64,000 nucleotides of DNA. It comes from Teratosphaeria epicoccoides (taxonomy: Eukaryota; Ascomycota; Dothideomycetes; Mycosphaerellales; Teratosphaeriaceae). The DNA is taken from positions 62,001 to 126,000 of the forward strand of contig JADDMT010000081.1 in the NCBI GenBank assembly GCA_021401465.1, given 5' to 3'. A program made the position numbers and the translations under genes. This document shows, one piece after another, positions 22,895-35,868 of this stretch. How positions within the stretch are numbered: position 1 is the first letter of the stretch; the number at the start of each line of letters is the position of its first letter. The notes below the pieces were generated by a model that saw nothing but the letters and a program-made list of their open reading frames with translations, was not told the origin of the DNA and did no database searches.

Positions 22895-24762
22895 ATGTCA
22901 AGTAGTTCTTTAGCTGTTAGTTTAACTTCTAGCGACAGTTAACTAACACTACGAGAACAAGTTACCGCTATACCTGAATTTACGTAGTAGCTCGAATCCA
23001 TTCACCTTAGCGAGATAGCTCTAGCATCTATCGCAGGTTTAACTACCGGGAATAGACATAGCAACAACGGCTTTAAGATAGGAAGCCCTACAGAGTTTAT
23101 AGGACAACGATCTTAAGTTAAGATGTTTATCCTGTAATGCTAGTTAGCATTTAACGTAGATACGGAACAGTTTACGACATATTATAAGCGAATGATGTAC
23201 ATTGTCTCTTACCTGAAGGGACTAGCGTTCGAGTTCATCTAGCCTCATCTGACAGACTATCTAGATTATGTTAGCAACGTCGAAGCTAGGAAGACGATGA
23301 CTAGGGAGATTCTTAACTTAGACAAGTTTTTGTTTAAGGCATTACGCGAAGCTTTTAGGCTTAGTAATAAGCAGCAAGAGGCCAAGAGAGCTCTCCTAGG
23401 AATTTAGCAGAAGGGTTCCGCTATCAAGTACTACGTAGACTTTTAGACCCTCTCTGCTTAAGTCGACTAGAATGATAATGCTTTAGCTACTTAGTTCTAC
23501 TAGGGACTAAAGGAGACGGTTAAAGATGAAATTGCCCGAGGAGATCGGCTAACGACGTTTAAAGAAATGAGTGATCTCGCGATTAGAATCGATAATCGTA
23601 TCTAGGAACGACAGCAAGAACGGCAACATGGAAATTGTAAGCTAGCATAGGCTAACCATAAGGTCTAACGATTAGCACCGAAATAGCGAAACGATTACTA
23701 TGGTCTCTAACCTATGGAGTTAGATGCGACTAAGGGGCGCCTAAGGAACGGACCCTAAGGGAAGCCCTAGAAAGGCTCTCCTATTCAGAATGGTCCGAAG
23801 AAGCCATTCGACAAGAGTAATCTCGAGTGGCACAACTGTAGAAAGAAAGGACACTTTGCCCGCGAATGTTTTGCTAAGAAGCAACGACAAGAACTACCTA
23901 GAATAGAACAGGCTCGCGCGACAACAACGGCACCTAAGCAGAAGGCTGCCGCTACTCAAGGACCGGACTATACTGCACTTACTTAGACCATGTGCTACGA
24001 TGACGACTGTCGAATTCACATGAGTGATAAAGATAGTTCCGGATAGTACCCTAGCCGAAACAAGGCATAGTCTATCTGTGCGCTAAGGGATATACCTTCT
24101 AGTGCAACAGTCCTGAGGCAACAGGAGCTAGAAGAAGAAGAAGAAGGTTCGGACGACAACTATAGGCTTGTCGAAGCCGTCATTCCCGATTCTGAGGAAG
24201 ACGAGAGTATAGAGCGATAGGCCATGCCGCCGCATGACATCAGACTCGATATTATCCGAATCATACAGAACTAGTAGGCTTAAGCTTGCCTATAGATTAA
24301 TAGAGTACAACACGTCGACTAGCTTTAGTATGACGAACTAGCTGACCGTATGCCACGATACCTAAGGAGACTACTAGTTGTAGCTTAACCTCACGCGCAT
24401 CAGAAAGTTGTCCAAGAAATTGTACCGTTCGGGGTAGAGTATACGCCCTAGGGAGGCTACCTAACCTACAAAGGTATTCAGATTCCACGAGCGCTATGAC
24501 TCTAAGTCTACTACTTAAAGATAGAGTACACAAGAAACGCGCAGGAACAACGAGGCCAAGAACGAGAACGACCTCTTAGGCTAGTTAGCAGTAACGCTCG
24601 AAGAAGAGTAAGCCGAGACCGCACGATCCTAGAACTAGTCCGTGAAGACAGTCATTTAGGGAACGACGAGGTCCGCTAGAATTAGACCTACGGACAGATC
24701 AGACAGGGCTGCAACAATGTGCCGCGATTAGCGCCAGATACGCGAACAACCTTAGAGTATAG
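22895..24762 (+). pseudogene. B1 gag
   Basis: From ATG 22895 the frame reads SSSLAVSLTSSDS and then a capsid (KIGSPTEFIGQRS, DTEQFTTYYKRMMYIVSYLK, FKALREAFRLSNKQQEAK). A zinc knuckle follows near 23830 (EWHNCRKKGHFARECF), with Trp where the first Cys is expected. An acidic region comes after it (LEEEEEGSDDNYRLVEAV), then a long Arg-rich region (QEQRGQERERPLRLVSSNAR). It overlaps pol, which continues in the -1 frame. Confidence 0.82.
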
Positions 24763-27331
24763 GTGCACATTAACGAAACACTAGCTAGGGCCTTAATAGA
24801 TTCAGGATACACTAGAATCTTCATGACGCCCAAGTTTGCTAGGACAGCTAGGATAAAGCTATAGGCGAAGACAAATGCTTTCTCGCTATAAGTAATCGAT
24901 AGAAAGCTAGTTACGTACAACTAAGGAATAGTTGACGAAGAGACTAAGATGATACCTCTGCGGATAGGACGCTACTAAGAGATGCTCTAGTTCGACATCA
25001 CGGAGTTACTAGGCTCGGATGTAGTACTAGGGTTACTATGGCTAAGAAACGCTAACCCCTATCTTAACTAGAAGAATGAGAGGATCTAGTTCCCGGAACT
25101 CTCAAGATCGATACCTCTACCTATAGTGCACGACATACTAGGCAAGATCGAAATATGTGCTATGACTTTAAGCGAGATAGTAGCTGCCATTAAGGATCTA
25201 GGACAGGAAGTGCACATCCTATAGGTTAAAGCAACGTAATCGGAAGTCAAGGTCGAATTCATAGTCCCTAATAAGTATAAAGAGTTCGCTACTCTTTTTA
25301 AGGAAGAACCTGACTAAGAAGCTCTGCTAGAACACTAGGAGTAGGACTACGGGATACCCTTACTCCCTAGCAAGACACTAACGAAGCAATTAGTTCGCCT
25401 GTTATTAGCGGCGAAACTAGAGATTCTCTGGAAATACCTAGAAGATAACCTCTAGAAAGGCTTCATCCGCAAGTCGTAGTCCCTAGCTAGATATCTAATC
25501 CTGTTTGTGCCTAAGGGGGAAGATAACTAGCAACTCTACGTAGATTATTGTAGATTAAACGACATCACGATAAAGAATAGTTATCCGCTTCCTTTGCTCT
25601 TAGAATTGCAGGACTGCCTACAAGGAGCAATGTAGTTCTCGAAGTTCGACATACCTAGAGTGTATAACCGAATTCGAATTAAGGAAGGCGAAGAATAGAA
25701 CACTACGTTCTAAACTAGGTTCGGACACTACGAGTACATAGTCATGCCATTTAGGTTGACAAATGCCCTAGCTACATAGCAGGCATTTATTAATAACGTG
25801 CTACGAGAGTACCTCGACGTCTTTGTAGTTGTATACCTAGACAACATCCTCGTCTACTCCTAGACGATTAAAGAGCATAGGACTTATGTACGTAAGGTAC
25901 TTCAGAAACTCCAGGATTACTAGTTAAAGGTTAAGCCTCAGAAGAGCGAGTTTTATAAGCAGGAAGTATAATTCCTTAGCTACATAGTAGCATAGAATAG
26001 AATCAAGATAGACACTAAGAAAGTCTAGGTCGTAAAAGAGTAGCCTACGCTGACTAATGTTAAGGAAGTATAGTCCTTCCTTAGATTCGCTAACTTCTAC
26101 CGAAGATTTGTGGCAAACTATTCGAAGATTACGGCACTACTTACGACTCTTACGACGAAGAATACACTATTCGTGTAGGACGACGCCTAACGAAATGCCT
26201 TTAAGGAACTTAAGCGACAATTCACAGATTAGCTGATCTTACTTGTGTTTAACCCTAATAAGCCTATCATAGTCGAAACAGATGCCTCTGACCTAGCACT
26301 CAGGGCATGCTTGAGTCAACTAGGACCAAGTAGACGACTACAGCTAGTCGCCTACTACTCGAGGAAATTGTCTAGACCTTAACTCTGTTACGACGTCTAC
26401 AACAAAGAACTTCTAGCTATAGTAGACGCCTATAAGGCCTAGCGAGTCTACTTAGAAGGTTCTAAACACTAGGTCACAGTCTACACTAACTATGAGAACT
26501 TGTAATACTTCATAATGACGAAAGAGTTAAACTGACAACAGGTTCGGTAGAGTAAGGAACTCTCTAGTTTTAAGTGTAAGATCGTGTATTACAAGCGGAC
26601 CGATAACGCACGCGCTGATGCACTTAGCCGCTAGACTAACTACATGAAGGGCGTGAAGCAGGACAAACACGCTGTTCTCTAGGAAAATAGTAACTCGCAG
26701 CCATGACAGTCACATAGACTAGTGAATTTCAGGACGACCTGAAGAACGCGCTAGTCCACGACCTAACTGTACTCGCTGTCTGCGACGACATGAATAGATA
26801 GGAGGATTAGGAAGACGAAGACGGAATCCTTCTTTTCTAAGGATTAGTATACATGCTAACGTCTTTACGATCGGAGCTACTATGCCTCTAACAGAACGTA
26901 CCTTAGGCAGGACACCCGGGAGTGTCTAAAATGAAGCAAATTCTCTAATAAGAATATTACTTCCCTAGGATAGGCAAGGCAATTAAGGACTACGTCTGTT
27001 AATGTGTAACTTGCTAACAAAGTAAGCATAACTGTCATAAACCGTATAGGCTACTACGACTACTTAAGGTACCTTAACGGCCATAGGAATCGCTCGCCAT
27101 GGACTTTATCGTCAAACTACCGTAGTCGAGAGAACCTACGACTAAGGAGTTCTTCAACAGGATCATAGTAGTAGTCGACTAATTCACTAAGTTTAGGAAG
27201 TTTATCCCTTACTGCAAAGACTTCAAGACTAAAGATATCGCGCATGTCTTCATTAAATAGGTAGTAGCACTACATAGCATGCTATAGGACCTAGTAACGG
27301 ATCGAGGATCCGTGTTTACCTCTAACTTCTA
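24670..27331 (+). pseudogene. B1 pol, N-terminal part (split by P1)
   Basis: Reads in the -1 frame relative to gag, from about 24670 (DLRTDQTGLQQCAAIS). Protease site ALIDSGYTRIFMTP near 24790; RT with YGIPLLPSKTLTKQL, VYNRIRIKEGEE, FGHYEYIVMPFRLTNALA and active site YLDN near 25838 (YLDD expected); RNase H near 26270-26600 (ETDASDLALRACLS, KELLAIVDAYKA); integrase zinc region near 26910-27020 and core from MDFIVKL (27100) to TDRGSVFTSNF. P1 interrupts just after the second catalytic Asp. The chain resumes at 41024. Confidence 0.88.
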
Positions 27332-27344
27332 CGTCTCGAAAACC
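27332..27344 (+). repeat. P1 left terminal inverted repeat
   Basis: CGTCTCGAAAACC, perfect complement of the right end. Similarity continues imperfectly (CCCTAAGTAG, then AGACCGAGTA) on both sides. Confidence 0.92.
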
Positions 27345-27359
27345 TAACCCCTAAGTAGT

Positions 27360-27640
27360 ATGAAGTATGAAGAGTAGACCGAGTAGAGCTAAGTTAGCTA
27401 AGTAGGTGCTAGTAGTATACTAGCAGTATCTTACTAGCTCGGTCTACTCGGCCCTACTCCTAGCTACTCGATTCACGGGCTCGTTAGCCTTCCTACTCAT
27501 GCCTACTCGTAGGCATTCTTATTTAACGGCTTTCTACTCGATTGCTACTTACCTACACTCGTACGCTCCTCTAACGTGTACGTCTACTTAGCCCTACTCC
27601 TAGCCGTGCAATCCGGCGACAGGCATCACTACCGAGTGTT
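27360..27640. repeat. P1 left subterminal repeats
   Basis: Dense short repeats related to CGAGTAG/CTACTCG: AGTAGACCGAGTAG near 27372, CTCGGTCTACTCGG near 27436, then CTACTCGATTC, CCTACTCGTAGG and others up to about 27610. Similar motifs lie inside the right end (40795-41010). Such arrays commonly bind transposase; that is inference here. Confidence 0.65.
27408..27426. repeat. Palindromic TAGTATACTA motif
   Basis: GCTAGTAGTATACTAGCAG. The same palindrome, with variants, recurs at 35494-35508, 35686-35709, 35784-35808, 40070-40116 and 40823-40850 in P1 and at 56122-56143 in P2, always outside the recognisable coding regions. Confidence 0.75.
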
Positions 27641-27841
27641 AGCGATATGTAGTAGTTAGAATGAAACTTGTCTTCAGACTGCCCCCTTACATAGCTCATT
27701 TACCGTACTAGCTACTACGCTACTATCTCTACGCTATAGGCAGTCTCCGAAGCCTTCTATAGTTAACAGCTATAGTTTGTAAGTTGTCTACATCCTCCTA
27801 TGCCTTTCCTTATACGCTTAGAGGCGCATCTAGTCCGCAAC

Positions 27842-29088
27842 CTATTCGACGATCTTGTCTTCGACCTCTACGCTCTCTAACATTCCCTTATCCTTCTTGA
27901 CTGCTAGAAACCGAAGTCGAGGCAGCCGAGTAGCTACAACAGTCATGTAGAGTACGAACTGCTTAGAGTACACGAAACTGCAGAGGTCCGTATTAATGTC
28001 ATCTGAATTCCAGTAAATACATACATACCTGCCTGCTATGTTAGTAGTAGCTAAGTAGCTACTACGACCAAAATATGCTACTGTCGAATCACATCTACCT
28101 GCTATTGCCATATCAAATTAGCAGGGACTATAGCTCTTACTAGTATGCTAGTCTCATAGGAGCTAAGAAACAAGTAAACCATAAGTAATACTATCTCCGC
28201 TAGCTCGCTAGACTTCAGGAAACATGGCTAGACCCCCGTTTAGAACACTACTATGTCTCTACGCCCGCCTGCTTGCTAGCCTACTATAGCCTTAGAAACA
28301 TGTGTCGAGATGCACATATGCACTTATTAGCGCATCTCGTTCCTCTGCACGTAGTACTAGACAATGAACAGCTTGTTCATTATGCCATTTAAAGTAGCCA
28401 AGTTGTTGCGGGCTCCTGCGACGACGTCGCCGAACTCGCCCTGTAGACGCTGTCTAAACTGTAGAGAGAACTCGTCGTATAATGGCTCTATGTCGTATGT
28501 ATTCTACAGGCCTTAGTAGAATGCCTAGATATACTAGTCTTCTGTCTTGTACTTGACATTAACCTTCTTTTAGCCTGACTAATTAGCGTCTTCTGTCTTT
28601 ATCATAATAAAGACGACCTTCCTATTCCTTTTGCTCCTAAACACACGGACCCCCCTAAAACTCATCTAAGGGGCGTTAGGGGTCCCATTGTAACTGACGA
28701 CGATTAGCCCGCTAAAGAAAGGCTCATATGCACCTAGCGGTCTAGTAAGTAGCACTCTAAACACCTTGTTCGTAATTAGGGGCAGTATACTGTTAGCCTA
28801 CTCCCTTGTCATGCGACTCGCTATGTCCTCCCCTTCAAAGATCTTCTTAAACGGCAGGATTTTGACGCGTCTAGTAAACATGAAGTTAGTGACTAGTCGT
28901 CATATCTCAGGGTTAACTGCATACTTATTCCTATTCCGGGTTAGCCGCCTAGCGTAGCTGTCCTTGTAGTTGTCGTGCTAGTCAATTATCTAGCAATTCT
29001 TGCCGTAGTAGGCTACTGCCTAACATAGGCACATCTTGAGCGGGCTGTTAATGCCACAGTTAGCGCATTAAGCGACTATGCTAGCCAT
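27842..29088 (-). pseudogene. P1 MYND-like zinc-finger protein
   Basis: From ATG 29088 (reverse) the N-terminus reads a MYND-like finger: C8-x2-C11, C20-x-C22, AVAYYGKNC ending at C32, H38, with Tyr where a Cys is expected (TGC to TAC). P2 has the same finger and a longer clean stretch downstream (57598-57383: FTRRVKILPFKKILKGED, then VLPLITNKVFGVLL). The frame continues with RIP-type stops to about 28115. The clean frame 28111-27842 (YVCIYWNSDDINTD, FLAVKKDKG) is in another phase and may be a last exon. A reverse open frame at 29506-29246 could be an upstream exon. MYND fingers usually bind proline-rich partner peptides; the role here is unknown. Confidence 0.6.
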
Positions 29089-29613
29089 TGTCTCGAATAG
29101 TAAGATAGAGGGTTAATTGATGTTGCTACTACTTATGTGTATTAGGCAAGTCTTCGAAGTTAGTTAATGTAATCGGTAAAGAGTTAAAGTAGAAGAGTAG
29201 TAGTAGATATAGATATCTCTTGCTACTAAGTGCACGTGCTACTGCCTAGCTAGCGCATATGAGGCCCTCGTAACTGCCGTCTAGATCAGTTAGCTGGCAC
29301 GTGCCGCTATGTGCTACATGTAGGTAGTTATCGCTCGTAACAAAGAAGCAGCAAACATGGCGACATCTATCCCATGTAGCTATGTCTGCCGAGTACACAT
29401 GCTGCTGTCGAGCTAGCGTCAGTATGACTATGTCGCGGTTGCTACTATTCCTAATGCCTCCGTATAGTAGTAGATAAGGTCTATAGGTTATAACCACGAG
29501 GATCATTTTTTACTGCCTTTTAAGGCAGAATTGCCTGATATCATGCCTTCTTCATTTAGTCATGTGCCTAGGTAGCAGTGTGTGATATTTAACCGAATCT
29601 GTGACAGCGTCGC

Positions 29614-29690
29614 GTGCCTCCCGTTTCTAGCCATTTTTTAGGTAGTAGCATCATGTGCCTTCTATTTCTGGTCATTTTTCAGGCAGAAGC
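29614..29690. repeat. Direct repeats between divergent P1 genes
   Basis: Two 36-bp copies, 41 bp apart, each GTGCCT...TTTCT(A/G)G(C/T)CATTTTT...AGGNAGNAGC, with a partial third near 29566. They lie between the reverse MYND-like gene and the forward methyltransferase-like gene, so they may be promoter elements. Confidence 0.6.
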
Positions 29691-29937
29691 TAATAATGTA
29701 ACGATGTAACGTGTGCGGTTAGCGACCATGCAGAGCACATGACCTACAGCTACTAAAATACAAAAGAAGCTTAGTGCTCTAAACTTCTTTCTTTTAAACA
29801 ACTACCTCATCTAGTACTCGGCTTCTTCTCTAGCATCTATACAGATACTAGCATACTAACAACACTATAGCATGTAAGCATTATATGCTTATATAACGAG
29901 ACTGTAAACTGACGCGCTAGTAGAATCTAAACCTACT

Positions 29938-31199
29938 ATGTTGACGAATCTGACCCTAGACCTAGAGCTAGCAATTAGTGTAGGTTCTGAGCACGCCGAG
30001 TTCGCGGCCGACTATGTCCGCAATACTGTCTAGGCATCAGAAGCCGCCGTCGCGCTACAGAAGGCATATCCGGACTTCGATGCCTACGAGGATCTTGTTA
30101 ACTACGCCCCTTAGGTAGAGTATCAAGCTAGGCACAAGGTGCTTGACGTCGCATGCGGCGGTAGCCTGATTAGGCTCCTAGCGAGTGCAAAGCTAGCTAT
30201 GCCAGATATAGATAAGAGCTAGTAGTATGTGTTGTAGCTAGGCCTTAGAGGTAATACTATTACTAACTAATCTTTAGTACTATGCGGGACTACTAGGGAA
30301 GCGTGGACTCGTAGCGCTTTATCTAGGCGAGGCTCGGTCGCACCCCTATAGCTAGCATCAAGCAAGCTGCTAGATACCCTGACGGCTTTTAGATAGTATT
30401 TGCAAAGGGCGTGCTAGAGATGTTCGAGCCATAGGTCTATTTAGGGCTAATCCGCTAGCTACGCGAGCTAGTTAGTAACAACGGCTAGCTGATCTTAGAT
30501 TAGAAGGAGCCTGCTCCTAGCTAGCAGCTACTCTTACACTGACTAAGCGAGGCTACTTCTATGGCCTATTAAGAGTACACTATAAGAGACTAAGCCTTGT
30601 TACTATCAGGCATTCAGAATGTTTAGCACCCCGCCCTACTAAGTCCTAGCTTTAACTGTCTAATCACGTAGTACACTATGATCGCTAGCTAGGACGAATT
30701 AGCGAGGGCGCGGAGATCTATGCTTGCTTTCTTCGCTAAGCCTAGTATAGTAAGTAAGGTGTCCCTCTACGTAGACTTTCTGACCTACTACCTGACAGAT
30801 TAGTTAACTGCTCTCTACGGCTTATTCGTCAAGCGAGCAAGAACCCGTATCAGCCATCTAACCGCGGCGTTAGAGGTTAAAGTCGACATAGCGCGGCGTG
30901 AATAGCTTAATGGCAAGATCGGTAGTACTGCTCCTAGGCAGAGGGGTTTCTAGGTCGAGCTCTTATACACTCTCCTCATTAAGCCTATGGTTACGATATC
31001 TCTTAATCAAGTCAAACAGGAATTGTCGCGCACAGAGAGACGTACGCTAGAACGATAGGTAGCGAAGGCTCTGTAGAAAGAGTAGTAAATATGCGAGGTA
31101 GATAAGCTAGCTAGTTGCCTAGACGCTAGCTAGCAGAGAGATGTGCATGCGATAAGAGACTTTCGGCTAGTAGCACTAACTGCCAATCCTGCGGCATGA
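29938..31199 (+). pseudogene. P1 methyltransferase-like protein
   Basis: ATG 29938; stop TGA 31197-31199. The N-terminal half has a class I methyltransferase motif I, KVLDVACGGS (near 30138), followed in P2 by SVYFLDFCAKMLDKS (lost here in a 33-bp in-frame deletion near 30207). A 53-nt intron at 30225-30277 has GTATGT, TACTAAC and TTTAG; removing it joins the upstream frame to the downstream one (IVFAKGVLEMFEP, LGLIRQLRELVSNNG), which resembles a late methyltransferase strand. The C-terminus is helical (TRISHLTAALEVKVDIARRE, LSRTERRTLER). Substrate unknown. Stops at Gln/Trp positions show RIP. Confidence 0.7.
30225..30277 (+). other. Spliceosomal intron in methyltransferase-like gene
   Basis: 53 nt: donor GTATGT, branch TACTAAC, acceptor TAG. 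Its length (2 modulo 3) is exactly what is needed to join the two readable frames. Same intron in P2 at 58975-59027. Confidence 0.85.
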
Positions 31200-31631
31200 C
31201 TAATAAGTAGTTATGCACGTAGGTAGAAGACCTGCTTCTAGCTGTAGCAGGTAGCAATTCATGACTTTCTTGAGAACTTACTAAGCATCTACCTCTTAGC
31301 GACATGCCTGCTGTCAAAAAGAAGCTCGCAGCCGTCATCGCTAAACACGAGTTTCCCTTTCTCAAGGTTAGTAGCCGCGATTCTGACTAATCATACATAC
31401 ATATGCTAACTAGTTATGTTTCTAGCTCCTAGCCGAGGTTCGTAACAAGATCTATAAAGGAGTTATCATGTCGCCTACCCTAATTAGCATCATGTTCAAC
31501 TACGGCACAGGTTAGCTAAGTAGCTAAGTCGTCAAGTCTACTAGCGCTAGCTAGAAGAACTACGTGCTAGGAGCCCTCTTTGTAGCGTGCTACCTTCATC
31601 GAGCTTACTAGTATGGCATTCGTTACGCATG

Positions 31632-34600
31632 TCATAATCGTTTACGTTTGTTTCTCCTCGATTAGTCCTAAGTAGAGCTGCTAGCGACGCCACGCTTAAG
31701 CGATAGCGGCCCTTCCTTACTAGTAGCCGCAATATTGCGCTCCTTAGCTATATTTAGGCGATGTAGCTTGTGTTTAGTTGCTACCCTAGACTCTTGTTCC
31801 TCCTAGTCCGCATTATATATGAAGTTGTAGGTCTTAAAGTCAGCAGTGTTGTTAATGTACATGCTACATTGGCCGGAGGTGTCATATTCGTCTGTTAGCA
31901 TAATGTAGATACTATAGTAGACGCTAGTAAGCTAGTAGATGCGGCGACCTTATAGAGTACCTTCCTGTAGGCTAGAACGCATCGCTATGATTACTGTCAT
32001 GCTATGAACATCGTCTGCTCTTCTAGCCGGATCTTTCGGCTAGAATAGGTCTACAAACACATCTGTGTAGGTCGGACGTTTATTATGTGCTAGTATTATG
32101 TAGTTGTAGCTGTCTACTATGACACGCGATTTCTTGTCTTAGAAGGTTACAACATATAACAGGCGAGCAGGCAGCCGGCCCTCGAAGGCGATGACTAGGT
32201 CGATTTGTCTATTAACGCTAGCAGTCTTATCTGTAACTAGCGGCACTTTGTACTCCTAGACCTAGAGCTAGTTGTTATGGCGATTGTCCTGGATTCCTTG
32301 CTAGTTCGGGGTACATCTAACGACGTCTGGCTTAGTTGCAGATAGATCGTTAGGATCCTTATGATGTATCTTCTAGCACTGTATACTAGCATAGAAAGAT
32401 ACATCTAAATCGTCGACCTAATCTAATCTTCCCTCGATCCTGTTAGGATTAAGACGCATTATATTTGACGTCATGTTGTATTAGACGACGCCTAGTACTC
32501 TCTGACAAACACTATAGTAGCATGACAGAAGTAAGGCCCTACCTCTAGCCCTATGTGTGCTACTACATGACTAACTGTCCTCTATATGTCTCTACCTAGT
32601 AACGATTAGCTAGATCTTAGCCTTCGCTAGCCAAGGAAGGCTTCGACATCCTTCTGCTCTGTCAGTTAAGGCACTTCGCGCTCCTGAGCCTCTTGACGTT
32701 TAGCCTTAGTCTGCTGCTAGAACGTTAGGCTAGTATCAAAGAATGTAAGCATAGTAATCTTTTACTAGAAGTGCTCTATAATTTAGTCCTCCTATCCGTT
32801 CTTCTTGTTAGTTAATTTGAATAGCTTCTTAACGTATTCGACATGCTTGTGTTCGAAGTAGCTAGTGTCAAGGTCTAGCGTGTTACCGAAGAGCCGTATC
32901 ATGTCTACGTAGTATGTAAGGGCATAAAACTTAGGAAAATTGAAGTGCCCTTACGGTTTACACACATTGTCTACTATCTTAGGCTCCTCTACTCGCTCCG
33001 TTTGCGCTTTCTTCTTTCTTAGCTCTCCTTTGCTTATGCGGTACTCCCTGAACTCTTCTTTATACTAGTTGCATCAGAATAGGGTAAGGACTATAAACCG
33101 GAGCGTTTCGCTATCATGTAAAGGATATTATGCTAACTAAGAGAAGTCTACTATCGCCCGCAAGAACTAGATGGCGCCATGTGCCTTAGCCTCTTCTAAT
33201 AGTAGCACGAAGACTAGGAGCAACTATCGCAACACACTCTTCTGCTCCTAGCCTGTCTATTAGCTTACTACAGACATTTGGCTAAATACCTAGAGGTTCC
33301 TAAATGTAGGCACCGCCGCGAAGCGACGGTTAATGATGACATCTAGTTAATGATCTATGACAGTCTTGCCTTTGTTACTCTTTCTTACTACTTTATGCTA
33401 GCCCTTAGCTTGTAGGAGTACCGCTCTAGCTCGCTTCGAAGACAGAGGTAGTTAACTCTTAAGCAAATCTCGCGTCTAATCTATGACGTACATTAATACG
33501 CCCTTGAAGAGTTAGTAGAGCATGTCTACTATTAGCGTCTTGTAGATATTTAGGCTAGGGTACCTAAATGCGAAGTTTAGTAGGTCGTATACGTGGCTAC
33601 CCTAGTCCTTCTTCGCCGCTCGCTAGAGCATGATTTGTATTTGCGTGTCCTTATGTATCCGCTATAGCGTAACCGCTTCGAGGTCTTCGCGTTTTTCTGG
33701 ATCGATTATACATATCGTGTAGTAGCGGTTATTCTTCACGCCTGTGATTATTACCTGTTCTTAGTAGTCGCTCGCGTATACTGCGATATTTAGGAAACAT
33801 CGCTATGTCTCGCTATCTGCACATAAGACGTCGAGGCCCTTGCCCGCGGCGAGCTTAGTAATAGGGTCGAACATTGTCTTCATGTAGCGATAGTATAGCT
33901 CGTCCCTAATGCTTCCTTTCCTGCCTTTGACTACTAGTAGCATCGCTAGGAGCACGCTACCTAGTCGATAGTTAGAGTTACGAACCGATCTAGGCAGGTT
34001 GCTAATCGTCAAGTATACTAGCTATGCGATCAGGTTACCTTAATGATTAGTAACCTATGTCTTGTCACTAGCAAGAATTAGTAGCATAATTGTCGCTCTA
34101 TCTATTCTAAGCTCTTTCTGTTTGTCCTACTACTAGTCTACAGAGGCTATGTCCTAATAGATCCGCCTAGGCAGGTCATCTAGAGTCTCGAGGCGATAAG
34201 GCGCGTACACGAGATCATTCCTGAAACCCTTGTGCCCTATAAGAAAGCGCATAACGTCTTCGACTTTCTAGTGCCTTAGAGGCACTGTCTTGACACTAGA
34301 GGTCGACTATAGAGATTCTAATTCGATGTTTGTAATACTCTACTTTGTAATGAATAGTAGTTAGTAGGCACTTACTTCTCGGATCTTGTCCTTAAGCTCT
34401 ATGCCTAACCGAAAGCTAAGCAGTTCGTGGATCTTCTGCAGCCGGGGATTCTTGAATAACCGATCGATAGCGTTGCTCGAAATGCCTTCATGTAAGAGCT
34501 AGTATGCGAATGCTACATCTACATTACTTTAGAAGAAGGCATAGCCCTATTCGTTAAGTTCCTTATCTGTCTGTTCGTTAGACCTAGTCAAGGTTATTAC

Positions 34601-35250
34601 TAACTCGGTAGGATTACGGCTTAACGTACACTTTGATTAGCCTGCCCGCCGTGAGACTACCTACGCCGAAAGGTGTCTGCTTGTATAGTTACTCGTACCT
34701 AGCAGATAACAGCCTACTAGCGCGCATATAGATTAAAGCCGAGCTATGCTCGCTCGTGACGCTATGTAGCCTACCTGTTTAGCTGCTATTCGTGTCTCCA
34801 TATCGTCTATCTAGAGATGTGGCGTCTCTTGTGAATGCTACTAGGTCGTCGTAGAGACTAAGCGCGTCGATGTTACTACTGTCATTGTCGATTGCCCTAG
34901 CTGTCGCTACTATCTCTTTCTCTTACATGTAAGCCTTATTGAACACAGGCTCGACGACTATGACTAGTTCCTTGTGTGCAACATACTGCCTATCTACTCC
35001 CGTAGTATCGTCGACTAATGCCCCCTCCTTATAGGCGAGGAAATTGTCTGCTAATTAAGTTTCGACTCTGTCGTTCGAGTCTAAGGAGATGTTTAAATCT
35101 GACGCGTATTTCTCGTCAGGTCTAAGATCTATAGTGCTCTGATTAATGAAGTGCTAAAACTTCGCTACTATGTAGGTAGGAACATGCTAGGCATAACTAC
35201 TATGACCTTTTAATGCCTTGCTATAGCCTATGTAGTATAGTATGCGCTAT
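31632..35250 (-). pseudogene. P1 Plavaka-like transposase
   Basis: Reverse-strand frame(s) from about 35250 to TGA 31632. Blocks in order: LIVDMLYXLFKGVLMYVID (near 33530) preceded by HVYDLLNFAFRYP; the region with RFAAVPTF and VFSQMSVVS (near 33250-33320); FNFPKFYALTYYVDMIRLFG (near 32890-32945) with HKHVEYVKKLFKLTNK; and the C-terminal YSIYIMLTDEYDT and MYINNTADF (near 31850-31920), ending in a basic SRRNKRKRL tail. These match my knowledge of fungal Plavaka transposases (CACTA-related). The clean segment 34012-33803 precedes the core. The N-terminal start and any introns are not resolved. In P2 it is cut off by A3. Confidence 0.8.
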
Positions 35251-35868
35251 GAAGCTATTGTCGATGTAGTGTGTTACAAAGGCTACGGCGCTTATAGACG
35301 CGTTAATCACTATAAACACCCGACCCCTAGAAAGGTGCGCGTGCCGCGCGGGTAGCTAATTGCTGCTCGGACAGTTTATCCTGTTAGCTAGCTATGCGTA
35401 GTTAGGGTTAGTGTTTAGGTTAATAGAAGAATCGAGTGTTATTAGAGTGTAGTAGTAAAGGAGGGCCTAGAGTAGACGAAAATGGATGTGCCGGGAGTAT
35501 ACTAGCGGCAGTTATATTAGCTAACTCATTCTGTCGATCGCAGGTAGTACGAGCGCTATTTTAGCTAGGAATCCCAAATTTCGAGTAGTTTCATATATAA
35601 ATCTAAAGTGTATAGTATTTATATGCATAGAGTCATACTCTCTATTACTAGTAGCTTAGATGTGTAGCGTAGACATAGTAGGAGTGCCGCTAGTATACTA
35701 CTAGCAGTCGTTGTCTGTCGATTATAAGGGTTTAAAACGTGTAGTAGTAATCTATGGGTTAGACCTTGACATAGTAGTAGTAGACGTACTACTAGTATAC
35801 TACTAGCATTTAGTAGTCGTCGAGTACATGTAAACGGACGAGATGATTAGTGTTATGCATATACTCTA
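35251..35868. other. P1 non-coding segment with palindromes
   Basis: No convincing frame. Contains three copies of the TAGTATACTA palindrome (35494-35508, 35686-35709, 35784-35808), some extended into hairpins such as CTAGTATACTACTAG. Confidence 0.6.
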
